Source: Angelakisella sp. (lineage in GTDB: Bacteria; Bacillota; Clostridia; Oscillospirales; Ruminococcaceae). Taken from it: DNA of 34,641 bases. The notes under the pieces are model-generated. The model was not told the origin of the DNA and searched no databases. It saw nothing but the letters and a program-made list of their open reading frames with translations. The translations under genes and the position numbers were made by a program. The stretch is taken from positions 1 through 34,641 of the forward strand of contig JAAWGY010000002.1 of NCBI GenBank assembly GCA_022795575.1, written 5' to 3'. Positions 22,579 to 30,376 of the stretch are shown one piece after another. Position 1 is the first letter of the stretch. Each line of letters starts with the position of its first letter.

Positions 22579-23097
22579 GTGACAGGGAAAAAGACCAGCC
22601 CGGCAAAGGAGGCGGCCCTGATGGGGATGCTCTTTGCCATGGCCATGGCCCTAAGCTTTGCGGAGTCGCTGCTGCCGGTGCTCCCCATGCTGCCGCCGGG
22701 GTTTAAGCTGGGGCTTTCCAACATCGTTACCATGTACACCCTGTTTATGCTGGGGACCAAAAGGGGGTTCGCCATCGCGGTGATGAAGTCCCTTTTTGTC
22801 CTGCTGACCCGGGCGCCGGTGGCGGCCTTTATGAGCCTTTGCGGCGGGCTGCTGTCGGTGGTATGTATGGCCCTTTGCGCCAGAGTCCGGTGGCTGCGGG
22901 GGGACTATATGCTCCTCAGCGTCATCGGGGCGCTGGCCCACAACCTGGGGCAGCTGCTGGCCTCGGTGGCCTACACCAGCACGGTGATGCTTTACTATCT
23001 GCCAGTGCTGGTGGTTTCCGGCATCGTTATGGGGATCGTCACTGGGACGGTCCTGCGGGTAGCGATGCCCTATATCAATCGATTGGGCCTGGGCTGA
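22579..23097 (+). CDS. Gx transporter family membrane protein (heptaprenyl diphosphate synthase component I family)
   Basis: A 172-residue membrane protein with five or six hydrophobic segments (AALMGMLFAMAMALSFAESL, LSNIVTMYTLFMLGTKRGFA, LSVIGALAHNLGQLLASVAY and a last one near 140-160). It belongs to PF07456, named for a heptaprenyl diphosphate synthase subunit but resembling ECF-type small transporters, for which the label Gx transporter is used. In Clostridia it commonly stands beside rnf or apbE genes, so a role in flavin or quinone supply to Rnf is plausible but unproven. The start is GTG at 22579; the only nearby alternative GTG (22569) is out of frame. GGGGAG lies upstream. It is 63 bp ahead of rnfC and probably opens the Rnf operon. 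Confidence 0.85.
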   Translation: MTGKKTSPAKEAALMGMLFAMAMALSFAESLLPVLPMLPPGFKLGLSNIVTMYTLFMLGTKRGFAIAVMKSLFVLLTRAPVAAFMSLCGGLLSVVCMALCARVRWLRGDYMLLSVIGALAHNLGQLLASVAYTSTVMLYYLPVLVVSGIVMGIVTGTVLRVAMPYINRLGLG

Positions 23098-23160
23098 GGG
23101 GCAGCGCTCCTCCCCCGGGGACCAAAACCGCAACTCTAAGAGATTTGGAGGGATGTGCAA

Positions 23161-24468
23161 GTGCCATCATTATTCAGCAAAGCGTTAAATGGCGTCAGTG
23201 TAAAGCACTGCAAAAACACCGCCAGCAGCGCCGCTGTCAGGATGCCTGTGCCGGACAAGGTGGTTATCCCCATGATCCAGCATATGGGGGCGCCCTGTGA
23301 GCCGCTGGTAAAGGTGAACGACACCGTGACGGTGGGGCAGCTCATCGGGGACAGCAACGCTTTCCTTTCGGCGCCGATCCATTCCAGCGTTTCCGGTACC
23401 GTCACCGCCATCGAGGATTTCATCACCGCCGGCGGCGACAAATGCAAGGCGGTGGTGATCACCACCGATAAGCTCCAGACCGTCTGCCCCGACCTGACAC
23501 CCCCCGCCGTGAACAGCCAGAAGGATCTGGTTGCCGCGGCCCGGGCCTGCGGCCTGGTGGGGCTGGGGGGCGCGGGCTTCCCCACCCACATTAAGCTGAA
23601 CCCCAAGAATTTGGCGGATGTGGATACCCTGGTCATCAACGGCGCGGAGTGCGAGCCCTTTATTACCTGCGATATGCGCCTGATGCTGGATAAAACCGAC
23701 AGCATCGTCGGCGGCATCCGGCTGGTGATGAAGCACCTGGGCCTTAAGACCTGCGTCATCGGCATCGAGGGCAACAAGCCGGAGGCCATCGAGGCCATGA
23801 CCAAAGCGGTGGCCGGGCTGGAGAACGTCAGCGTCCTGACCATGAAGGCCTGCTACCCCAAGGGGGCGGAAAAGGTGATCATCTACGAGACCACCGGCCG
23901 CGTGGTGGAGGAGGGAAAGCTCCCCGCCGATGCCGGCGTGATCGCCATGAACGTTGCCACCATCAGCAAGCTGTACGACTATGTGCAGACCGGGATGCCC
24001 CTGGTGGAGAAGATGCTTACCGTCGACGGCGGCGCCGTGGCCGAGCCCAAGAACATCATCGCCCCCATCGGCACCCCCATCAAGGATATGCTGGCCTTCT
24101 GCGGCGGGTGCAAGACCGAGCCCAGAAAGCTGTTGATGGGCGGCCCCATGATGGGCATCTGCGTCACCAGCGACGAATTCCCGCTGCTGAAGAACAACAA
24201 CGCCATCCTGGCCTTTGACGAGGAGCAGTGCCGGCCGGTGAAGGAGACCGCCTGCATCCGCTGCGGCCGGTGCCTGCGGGCCTGCCCCTTTGACCTGGCC
24301 CCCGCCGCCATGGATAAGGCCTACCATATGGGCAATGTGGATAAGCTCCGGGAGCTGAAGGTGAACCTCTGCATGGAGTGCGGCTGCTGCTCCTATGTCT
24401 GCCCCGCCCACCGGGAGCTGGCCATGTACAACAAGCTGGGCAAGCGTCTGCTCAGAGAAGCGAAGTAG
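23161..24468 (+). CDS. rnfC: Rnf complex subunit RnfC
   Basis: A 435-residue membrane-associated cytoplasmic subunit that exchanges electrons with NAD(H). It has an N-terminal barrel-sandwich domain, the NADH/FMN-binding Rossmann region of the Nqo1 type (GLVGLGGAGFPTHIKL, then VINGAECEPFITCDMRLML), a SLBB region, and two [4Fe-4S] sets near residue 365 onward (CIRCGRCLRACP and CMECGCCSYVCP). I prefer GTG 23161, nine bases after GGAGG, over GTG 23155, which is only three bases away. It is the first of six rnf genes in the order C-D-G-E-A-B. The extended Q/S-rich C-terminal tail of proteobacterial RnfC is absent, as is usual in Firmicutes. Confidence 0.97.
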   Translation: MPSLFSKALNGVSVKHCKNTASSAAVRMPVPDKVVIPMIQHMGAPCEPLVKVNDTVTVGQLIGDSNAFLSAPIHSSVSGTVTAIEDFITAGGDKCKAVVITTDKLQTVCPDLTPPAVNSQKDLVAAARACGLVGLGGAGFPTHIKLNPKNLADVDTLVINGAECEPFITCDMRLMLDKTDSIVGGIRLVMKHLGLKTCVIGIEGNKPEAIEAMTKAVAGLENVSVLTMKACYPKGAEKVIIYETTGRVVEEGKLPADAGVIAMNVATISKLYDYVQTGMPLVEKMLTVDGGAVAEPKNIIAPIGTPIKDMLAFCGGCKTEPRKLLMGGPMMGICVTSDEFPLLKNNNAILAFDEEQCRPVKETACIRCGRCLRACPFDLAPAAMDKAYHMGNVDKLRELKVNLCMECGCCSYVCPAHRELAMYNKLGKRLLREAK

Positions 24469-24481
24469 GGGGTGTGAAGAA

Positions 24482-25429
24482 TTGTCTAATCTGAAAGTCA
24501 TCGCCCCTGCTCCACACTTCCGGAGCGGGGAAAGCACCAGCTCCATCATGCTCAGCGTGGTTGCCGCCCTCATCCCCGCGGTGGTCATCTCCTTCCTGGT
24601 CTTTGGCCCCCGGGCGCTGCTGTTAGAGGCGGTCTGCGTTGCGGCTTCGGTCCTCTTTGAGTACCTCTTCCGGGTGATCATGTGCCGCCGGGATAACACC
24701 ATCTGGGATTGCAGCGCCGTAGTCACCGGCCTGCTGCTGGCCTTTAACCTGCCGGTGGGGATTCCCCTGTGGATGGCGGTGCTGGGCTGCGCCGTGGCCA
24801 TCATCGTCACAAAGCAGCTCTTTGGCGGCATCGGCCAGAATTTTGCCAACCCCGCCATTGTGGGCCGCATCTTCCTGCTGGTCTCCTTTGGCAGCCGGAT
24901 GACCACCTGGGCCGCTCCCCAGGGGTACTTTGGCGTGGACGCCGTTTCCGGCGCCACCCCCCTGGCCATCCTGAAGGACCCGTCCCTGGGCCTTAAGCCC
25001 CTGCCCGATATGCTGAATATGCTGCTGGGCATCCGGGGCGGCAGCGTGGGGGAAACCTGCATTGTGGCCCTGGTCATCGGCGGTATCTTCCTCATCTGGA
25101 AGAAGGTCATCACCGCCACCACCCCGGTGGTCTTTCTGGCCACCATCGTGGTCCTTTCCTGCTGCTTCGGCCTCAACCCGGCCTATGAGCTGGTGGCCGG
25201 CGGCGCGGTGCTGGGGGCCTTCTTTATGGCCACCGATTACGCCACCTCCCCCGTCACCGAGTCCGGCAAGGTCATCTTTGCCCTGGGCTGCGGCGTCATC
25301 ACCATGCTGATCCGGGCCTTCGGGTCCTATCCGGAAGGTGTTTCCTTCTCGATCCTGCTGATGAACATTCTGACCCCGCACATCGACAATCTGACCAGAA
25401 AGAAGCCCTTTGGAGGTGTTGTGAAATGA
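24482..25429 (+). CDS. rnfD: Rnf complex subunit RnfD
   Basis: A 315-residue integral membrane subunit with covalent FMN. Multiple hydrophobic helices are visible (SSIMLSVVAALIPAVVISFL and others). The flavinylation motif is VDAVSGATPL, which fits the ApbE target pattern with Asp six residues before the acceptor Thr. The FGGIGQNFANPAIVGRIFLL block is the family hallmark. The start is TTG at 24482, seven bases after AGGGGGTG, 13 bases behind the rnfC stop; longer upstream frames overlap rnfC and have no similarity. Its end overlaps rnfG by 4 bases (ATGA), so coupling is likely. The flavin transferase gene apbE is not in this window. Confidence 0.97.
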   Translation: MSNLKVIAPAPHFRSGESTSSIMLSVVAALIPAVVISFLVFGPRALLLEAVCVAASVLFEYLFRVIMCRRDNTIWDCSAVVTGLLLAFNLPVGIPLWMAVLGCAVAIIVTKQLFGGIGQNFANPAIVGRIFLLVSFGSRMTTWAAPQGYFGVDAVSGATPLAILKDPSLGLKPLPDMLNMLLGIRGGSVGETCIVALVIGGIFLIWKKVITATTPVVFLATIVVLSCCFGLNPAYELVAGGAVLGAFFMATDYATSPVTESGKVIFALGCGVITMLIRAFGSYPEGVSFSILLMNILTPHIDNLTRKKPFGGVVK

Positions 25430-26697
25430 AAGCAGTCAAGGAATTTGTAGTACCCGCGGCGGTGCTGACGGTTATTTGTCTCGTTGTTTCCGCGGCTCTG
25501 GCTGGAACCTACCAGCTCACCGAGCCGGTCATCGAAGCCGCCAAGAGGGCGGAGGCGGACCAGTCCCGCGTGGTGGTCCTCCCCGACGGCCAGAACTTTG
25601 AGCAGGTCCCCGCCGACGGGCTGGAGAACATCGTGGAGGCCTATAAGGCCGGCAACGGCGCCGGCTATGTCATCACCGGCAAGGCCAAGGGCTACGGCGG
25701 CGACCTCCAGGTTATGGCCGGCATCACCAGCGACGGCAAAATCGCCGGCGTCAAGCTGATGGACAACAACGAGACCCAGGGCATCGGCTCCAAGACCGGC
25801 GAGGACGCCTACACCAGCCAGTACAAGGGCAAGGACAGCACCCTGGACGGCGTCACCACCATCTCCGGCGCCACCATCTCCTCCAAGGCCTTCCAGTCCG
25901 CCGTTACCAGCATCTTCCAGGCCTACGGCTCCCTGGCCGGGGTGGAGGTAGCCGCCCCCGAGGCGGAGGACTACAGGGTCAGCGTCTTCCCGGATGTCAC
26001 CGACTTTACCGAGGTTGCGGTGGAGGGCGCCAAGGCGGCCTACAAGGCCGGGGATGCCGGCTATATCCTGGTGATGGAATCCAAGGGCTGGGAGTACGCC
26101 ACAAGCCCCATGGAGGTCTATGTGGGGGTTGGCAACGACGGTAAGATCGCCGGCGTTGTGGTGGGCGAAAATTCCGAGACACCCCCGGTGGCCGACGTTC
26201 TCAAGCCCGAGTACCTTTCCAAGTATATCGGCAAGGATTCCCCCGACGGCATCGACAATGTCTCCGGCGCCAGCCAGACCTCCCTGGGCATCAAGAAGGC
26301 GGTTCGGGCCGCCATGGAGCTGGCCCCCGGCCTCATCGGCGACGCTTCCGCCCCCGCTGACGCAATCGGCGGGGCAGACGGGGAGACCGATATTGTTGTC
26401 GGCGACCTCTTCACCGTCACCACCACCGCCAAGGGCTACCGGGGCGCGGTAGGGGATGTGGTTGTCACCGTCAGCATCGATGCCAACGGCAAGATCGCCG
26501 CCATCGAGGTGGACGCCAGCATCGAGACGGTGGGCGTTGGCTCCCAGGCCGAGGACGCCGCCTATACCGACAGCTGGAAGGGCCTGGGCGAGGGGGAGGC
26601 TCCCGCCGCCATCTCCGGGGCCACCATGACCTCCAACGCGGTGCAGGAGGCTGTCGCCAAAGCCTTCGCCGCCTACAATGCTTCGAAAGGAGCGTAA
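25426..26697 (+). CDS. rnfG: RnfG with three FMN_bind domains
   Basis: A 423-residue extracytoplasmic electron-carrying subunit held by an N-terminal membrane helix (about 8-27). The usual RnfG has about 180-220 residues and one FMN_bind domain. Here three such domains follow each other: 85-165 with SGAT and Thr150, 218-300 with SGAS and Ser283, and 334-415 with SGAT and Thr400. Each has the strand pair with GKIAGV or GKIAAI and a C-terminal helix. Thr150 and Thr400 lack the Asp at -6 (Thr144, Ala394), whereas Ser283 has it (Asp277). All three may carry FMN, or one may be structural. It overlaps rnfD by 4 bases, and rnfE follows three bases after its stop. The frame is open throughout, so it is one polypeptide. 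Gene and operon place are certain; the number of bound flavins is inference. Confidence 0.93.
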   Translation: MKAVKEFVVPAAVLTVICLVVSAALAGTYQLTEPVIEAAKRAEADQSRVVVLPDGQNFEQVPADGLENIVEAYKAGNGAGYVITGKAKGYGGDLQVMAGITSDGKIAGVKLMDNNETQGIGSKTGEDAYTSQYKGKDSTLDGVTTISGATISSKAFQSAVTSIFQAYGSLAGVEVAAPEAEDYRVSVFPDVTDFTEVAVEGAKAAYKAGDAGYILVMESKGWEYATSPMEVYVGVGNDGKIAGVVVGENSETPPVADVLKPEYLSKYIGKDSPDGIDNVSGASQTSLGIKKAVRAAMELAPGLIGDASAPADAIGGADGETDIVVGDLFTVTTTAKGYRGAVGDVVVTVSIDANGKIAAIEVDASIETVGVGSQAEDAAYTDSWKGLGEGEAPAAISGATMTSNAVQEAVAKAFAAYNASKGA

Positions 26698-26700
26698 GGA

Positions 26701-27378
26701 ATGAATAAGCTGAAGATCCTCACCAACGGCATCATCAAGGAAAACCCGGTGCTGGTGCTGGTGCTGGGCACCTGTCCGGCCTTGGCCGTCACCAACTCCA
26801 CCATCAACGGCGTGGGGATGGGCCTGGCCGCAACCTTCGTCCTCATCTGCTCCAACGTGGTCATCTCCCTCCTTAAAAAGGTTATCCCGGATAAGGTCCG
26901 CATCCCCTGCTACATCGTCATCATCGCGGGCTTTGTCACCATCGTACAGCTGATGATGCAGGCCTACATGAAGTCCCTTTATGACGCGCTGGGCATCTTC
27001 CTTTCCCTGATTGTGGTCAACTGCGTCATCCTGGGCCGGGCCGAGATGTTCGCCAACAAAAACAGCGTCTACGATTCCTTCCTGGACGGCGTGGGGATGG
27101 GCATCGGCTTTACCCTGGCCCTCTTCCTCATGGGCGCCCTCCGGGAGATCTTCGGGGTGGGCACCTTCTGCAACATCCCCATCCCCGGCCTGTCCTCCGA
27201 GCCCATCGCCCTCCTGGCCCAGGCTCCCGGCGGCTTCTTTGTCTACGGCTTCATCATCGCCATCCTCAACAAGGTTTCCAACGGCAAGGCGGTCAAGCGC
27301 AAGAGCTTTGGCTGTGAATCCTGCCCCTCCCACGCGGGGTGCAGCGGCGCTTTGAAAGGGGGCTGCGGTAGATCATGA
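26701..27378 (+). CDS. rnfE: Rnf complex subunit RnfE
   Basis: A 225-residue membrane subunit with six helices, paired in pseudo-symmetry with RnfA. Cys25 (LVLGTCPALAV) and the Cys in VVNCVILGRAE are the positions that, with their RnfA equivalents, bind an Fe-S centre inside the membrane in solved Rnf/Nqr structures. The C-terminus carries an extra Cys-rich tail from about residue 205 (GCESCPSHAGC and later GGCGRS), with five Cys in all. Similar tails occur in some Firmicute RnfE proteins as far as I recall; a metal site is possible. The start ATG follows AAAGGAGCGTAAGGA. It overlaps rnfA by 4 bases. Confidence 0.96.
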   Translation: MNKLKILTNGIIKENPVLVLVLGTCPALAVTNSTINGVGMGLAATFVLICSNVVISLLKKVIPDKVRIPCYIVIIAGFVTIVQLMMQAYMKSLYDALGIFLSLIVVNCVILGRAEMFANKNSVYDSFLDGVGMGIGFTLALFLMGALREIFGVGTFCNIPIPGLSSEPIALLAQAPGGFFVYGFIIAILNKVSNGKAVKRKSFGCESCPSHAGCSGALKGGCGRS

Positions 27379-27965
27379 AAGAAATGCTCATCATCCTTTT
27401 TACCGCCATCCTGGTAGAAAACTATGTCCTGATGAAGTTTTTGGCCATCTGCTCCTTCCTGGGTGTTTCCAAGAAGCTGGATGCCGCCATCGGCATGAGC
27501 GCCGCCGTGATCTTCGTAATGCTCATGGCCACCGCCGCCACCTGGCCCATCTACCACTATATCCTGGATCCCCTAAAGCTGGGGTATATGCAGACGGTGA
27601 TTTTTATCCTGGTCATCGCCGCCCTGGTGCAGCTGGTGGAGATGATCCTGAAGAAGTTCATGCCCCCCCTGTACCGCTCCCTGGGCGTCTTCCTGCCCCT
27701 GATCACCACCAACTGCGCCATCCTGGGCGTGGTGGTGCTGAACATCACCAAAACCTACACCTTCTCCCAGTCGATGGTCAACTCCCTGGGGGCCGGCCTG
27801 GGCTACCTGCTGGCCATGGTGCTCTTCTCCGGCGTCCGTTCCCGGGTGGATACCGCCGACGTGCCGGAATGCTTCAAGGGGGTTCCCATCACCTTAGTGG
27901 CCGCCTCTATCATGTCTGTGTCCTTCATGGGCTTCACCGGCCTTGTGGAGAATATGTTTAAGTAA
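27375..27965 (+). CDS. rnfA: Rnf complex subunit RnfA
   Basis: A 196-residue membrane subunit, normal length, six helices with inverted topology relative to RnfE. It carries the matching Cys residues, Cys26 in KFLAICSFLGVS and the Cys in TTNCAILGVVVLNI, and the signature ENYVLMKFLAIC. Its start overlaps rnfE (ATGA), which supports coupled translation of the pseudo-symmetric pair. Together with RnfE it forms the core through which electrons cross the membrane while Na+ or H+ is moved. The coupling ion cannot be told with confidence from this sequence. Confidence 0.97.
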   Translation: MKEMLIILFTAILVENYVLMKFLAICSFLGVSKKLDAAIGMSAAVIFVMLMATAATWPIYHYILDPLKLGYMQTVIFILVIAALVQLVEMILKKFMPPLYRSLGVFLPLITTNCAILGVVVLNITKTYTFSQSMVNSLGAGLGYLLAMVLFSGVRSRVDTADVPECFKGVPITLVAASIMSVSFMGFTGLVENMFK

Positions 27966-27977
27966 GGAGGAATAGAG

Positions 27978-28763
27978 ATGATTCAGGGAATTTTGGTCGT
28001 TTCCGGCATTGGCTTAGCCGCCGGTGTCCTCCTTGTGATCGCCTCCAAGTTTATGTTTGTGCCGGTGGACGAGACCGCCGAGAAGGTCCGGGCCTGCCTG
28101 CCCGGGGCCAACTGCGGCGCCTGCGGCTTTGCGGGGTGCGACGGCTACGCCGACGCCCTCGCCAAGCGGGACGGCACCGTTAAGCCCAACCTCTGCACCC
28201 CCGGCGGGGAGGCTGCGGCAAAGGGCATCTGCGAGGTGCTGGGCCTCCCCTTTGAGGGGGTAAAGGCGGCCAAATCGATGATCCGCTGCTCCGGCGACTT
28301 TGACACCAGCGTTTACGTCATGGACTACGAGGGCCCCAAGACCTGCCGGGCCTGCAACGCCTTCTACCAGGGCCGCAGGAGCTGCTCCTATGGCTGCCTG
28401 GGGTACGGCGACTGCGTCGAGGTCTGCAAGTTTGGCGCCCTCTCCATCCAGAACGGCCTGGCGGTGGTAAACCGCGACCTCTGCACCGGCTGCGGCGCCT
28501 GCGCCAAGGTCTGCCCCAACCACCTTTTCGAGATGATCCCGGACAGCAGCGCCGTGTGGGTGGGCTGTGCCTCCCACGACAAGGGCGCCTTTGTCCGCAA
28601 GGTCTGTAAGGCCGGCTGCATCGGCTGCATGAAGTGCCAGAAAACCTGCGAGTACGGCGCCATCACCGTCACCGACGGCCTGGCCCACATCGATCCGGAA
28701 AAGTGCACCAACTGCGGCGCCTGCGCCGAGGCCTGCCCGGTCCACGTCATCCACAAGCTGTAA
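27978..28763 (+). CDS. rnfB: Rnf complex ferredoxin-oxidising subunit RnfB
   Basis: A 261-residue subunit that takes electrons from reduced ferredoxin. It has an N-terminal membrane helix (about 5-25). A Fe-S (DUF/Fe4 type) region follows with CLPGANCGACGFAGCDGYAD. Then come ferredoxin-type Cys sets: CRAC..CSYGCLGYGDCVEVC, CTGCGACAKVCP, CIGCMKCQKTC and CTNCGACAEACP. A rich Fe-S chain of this kind is typical of Clostridial RnfB. It starts 12 bases after rnfA with AAGGAGGAATAGAG upstream and closes the rnf operon; a good terminator follows. Confidence 0.97.
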   Translation: MIQGILVVSGIGLAAGVLLVIASKFMFVPVDETAEKVRACLPGANCGACGFAGCDGYADALAKRDGTVKPNLCTPGGEAAAKGICEVLGLPFEGVKAAKSMIRCSGDFDTSVYVMDYEGPKTCRACNAFYQGRRSCSYGCLGYGDCVEVCKFGALSIQNGLAVVNRDLCTGCGACAKVCPNHLFEMIPDSSAVWVGCASHDKGAFVRKVCKAGCIGCMKCQKTCEYGAITVTDGLAHIDPEKCTNCGACAEACPVHVIHKL

Positions 28764-28781
28764 CACGGCAATTCTTTTTGT

Positions 28782-28812
28782 CCGCCCCTCCCAAAAAGAG
28801 GGGCGGGCTTTT
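28782..28812 (+). terminator. Intrinsic terminator of the rnf operon
   Basis: CCGCCCCTC and GAGGGGCGG form a perfect 9-bp stem around CCAAAAA, followed by GCTTTT. It lies 18 bases after the rnfB stop codon. Confidence 0.85.
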
Positions 28813-28838
28813 ACAATGCAGGTTTGATAAGCTATAAA
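28810..28838 (+). promoter_or_regulatory. Promoter of the small orphan gene
   Basis: TTTACA, a 17-bp spacer and TATAAA. The -35 box overlaps the T-run of the rnf terminator. The transcript would start very near the GGAGG ribosome site, giving a short leader. Confidence 0.5.
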
Positions 28839-28855
28839 CGATGGAGGACAGACAT

Positions 28856-29188
28856 ATGCAAACAATCATTGTTTTATTGAACCCGGGGAAGCTTGCCAAT
28901 CCGGATATAGATCTGTGTTACTGCGTCCCGGACCGTATAGAGGAGGTTTCCTGCGGGGCGATCCGGGACAACGGCTATGATTATATCGACACCGAAGCCG
29001 GCCAGCCCGGCCCGTTAATGGGAATCTGGCTTGAAACAGAGTCGGCGGGCGAAAATTGGCCCATCATCAAAAAGATATTTGAGGACGAAAGCTTCAAAGG
29101 AAACGATTTGTCTGCTTCGGCGAAAATCTACATTTCGGAAAATGATACAGAAGCGCTGGAAAATTGTACCCTGGTCTTCCCGAATTAA
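28856..29188 (+). CDS. Small acidic protein of unknown function
   Basis: A 110-residue acidic soluble protein that I do not recognise. It begins MQTIIVLLNPGKLANPDIDL, has a central PLMGIWLETESAGENWPIIK and ends YISENDTEALENCTLVFPN. The alternating strands and helix and the size resemble small immunity-type proteins, but this is a guess. I chose ATG 28856, eight bases after GGAGG, over ATG 28841, whose first codons contain that ribosome site. The gene has its own promoter and terminator. Its base composition is clearly lower in GC than the flanking rnf and ankyrin genes, with codons such as AAA, GAA and ATA used freely, which suggests acquisition from elsewhere. Confidence 0.75.
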   Translation: MQTIIVLLNPGKLANPDIDLCYCVPDRIEEVSCGAIRDNGYDYIDTEAGQPGPLMGIWLETESAGENWPIIKKIFEDESFKGNDLSASAKIYISENDTEALENCTLVFPN

Positions 29189-29199
29189 AAAATCGGTTT

Positions 29200-29237
29200 A
29201 ACGGGCAGTGGACTTGGGGGGCTTACTGTCCGTTTTG
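29200..29237 (+). terminator. Terminator of the small orphan gene
   Basis: AACGGGCAGT pairs with ACTGTCCGTT, with one G-T pair, around a 15-base loop, and TTTTG follows. It lies 11 bases after the stop codon. Confidence 0.6.
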
Positions 29238-29326
29238 TCATTTTGACAATAGGGAAACCTAATAAGAACCGGTTCAGGCGTTAAGCGAATCCCGGCACGG
29301 AAGAGAAATGTCCAAAACCACCGCCG

Positions 29327-29355
29327 TTGCCTTTTGCGGCCATTTATGCTATAGT
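29327..29355 (+). promoter_or_regulatory. Sigma-A promoter of the ankyrin gene
   Basis: TTGCCT, a 17-bp spacer and TATAGT, 39 bases ahead of the ATG at 29395. Confidence 0.6.
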
Positions 29356-29394
29356 TAGCAGTGGAAAAAGCTTGTCTCAGGAGGTTATCCACTT

Positions 29395-30207
29395 ATGAAA
29401 AGGTTGTTTACCCTCATTCGCCAGGGGAAGCTGGAGGAGGTGGCCAAGCTGCTGGACAAAAACCCGGCGCTCATCTCCTGCACTGCCACCGCGCCCCCCA
29501 AAAAGGACGACGGCCAGTCGCCGCTGATGGTGGCCATCAAAAGCGACAACCTGGAGGTTGCCCACCTGCTGCTGGATCGTGGGGCGGACGTTAACTTCCG
29601 GGACGCTCCCACCCAGCCCCACAACGAGTCCGCCCCCATCTGGTACAACGCCGTGGGCCAGTGCTTTATGCGGGCGGGGAACACCGTCTCTGACCAGGCC
29701 AAAGAGCGGAGCAAGGGGTACTTCCTGCTGCTGCGCCGGCTGCTGGAGCTGGGGATGGACCCCAACCAGAAATTCACCACCGACCGTTTGGCCCGCAACG
29801 CGTGGCAGGTGGCCCTGGATGACTACGAGCAGCACGCCCGCTCCTCCTACCCCAGCTACTATGTGGAGCAGACCAAGCAGATCAACCGCCAGCTCCGGGA
29901 GATGCTGCGGGCGGTGCTGGACGAGCTGTTGGCCCACGGGGTGGACATCCACGACCACGAGCCGCCGGAGAAGCTGGCCACCACCACCTGCCTCCTGCTG
30001 CGGAACCTGGAGGAGGGCCGGGAGCTTTTTGACGGCTTTTACGGCCTGGACCCGGATTCCGACGCCTTTAAGCCCCACACCATGAAGTACCGGGGGAAGG
30101 AGCGGCTGATCCAGCCCTCCCTTACGGTGGAGGATTACCGCCAGAAGTACGAGATCCAGTGGAGGGAGCTGGAGCCGGTTCTGCGGGCCTACTACCAAAA
30201 AAAGTGA
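29395..30207 (+). CDS. Ankyrin-repeat protein
   Basis: A 270-residue soluble protein. Residues 1-75 hold two ankyrin-like units (LFTLIRQGKLEEVAKLLDKN; SPLMVAIKSDNLEVAHLLLD followed by RGADVNFRD). A third unit is likely near 110-125 (LLLRRLLELGMDPNQKF) and a fourth near 178-195 (LRAVLDELLAHGVDIHDHEP). The last 80 residues are not recognisable as repeats (ELFDGFYGLDPDSDAF; VEDYRQKYEIQWRELEPVLR). There is no signal peptide. It probably binds a protein partner; similar stand-alone ankyrin proteins sometimes act as immunity or scaffold proteins, which is only a possibility here. ATG has AGGAGGTTATCC upstream. It is a single-gene unit. Confidence 0.85.
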   Translation: MKRLFTLIRQGKLEEVAKLLDKNPALISCTATAPPKKDDGQSPLMVAIKSDNLEVAHLLLDRGADVNFRDAPTQPHNESAPIWYNAVGQCFMRAGNTVSDQAKERSKGYFLLLRRLLELGMDPNQKFTTDRLARNAWQVALDDYEQHARSSYPSYYVEQTKQINRQLREMLRAVLDELLAHGVDIHDHEPPEKLATTTCLLLRNLEEGRELFDGFYGLDPDSDAFKPHTMKYRGKERLIQPSLTVEDYRQKYEIQWRELEPVLRAYYQKK

Positions 30208-30277
30208 TACCGGAGATAAAACAGGGGACAAAGAAAAGAAAAAAAGTTCAAAAATCCGGAATCCGGCAGGAAATAGT

Positions 30278-30306
30278 TTGTTTTTTGCTCCGTGGGATGT
30301 TATAAT
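30278..30306 (+). promoter_or_regulatory. Sigma-A promoter of the DivIVA-like gene
   Basis: TTGTTT, a 17-bp spacer and a perfect TATAAT. The ATG of the coiled-coil gene lies 71 bases downstream. Confidence 0.6.
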
Positions 30307-30376
30307 TGATAATCAGCAGTGTGATTTTTGACATAATAATCAGTTTACGCGGCATTTCGCCGTCAGGAGGTATTTT

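Noticed and set aside
24395..24481. The longer upstream start for rnfD.
   Set aside because: It would overlap the Fe-S-containing end of rnfC in another frame and adds residues without family similarity; the TTG at 24482 has a fitting ribosome site.
25327..27333. A 668-residue minus-strand frame opposite rnfG and rnfE.
   Set aside because: It is a shadow of rnf genes that are certain by motif, and has no recognisable domain.
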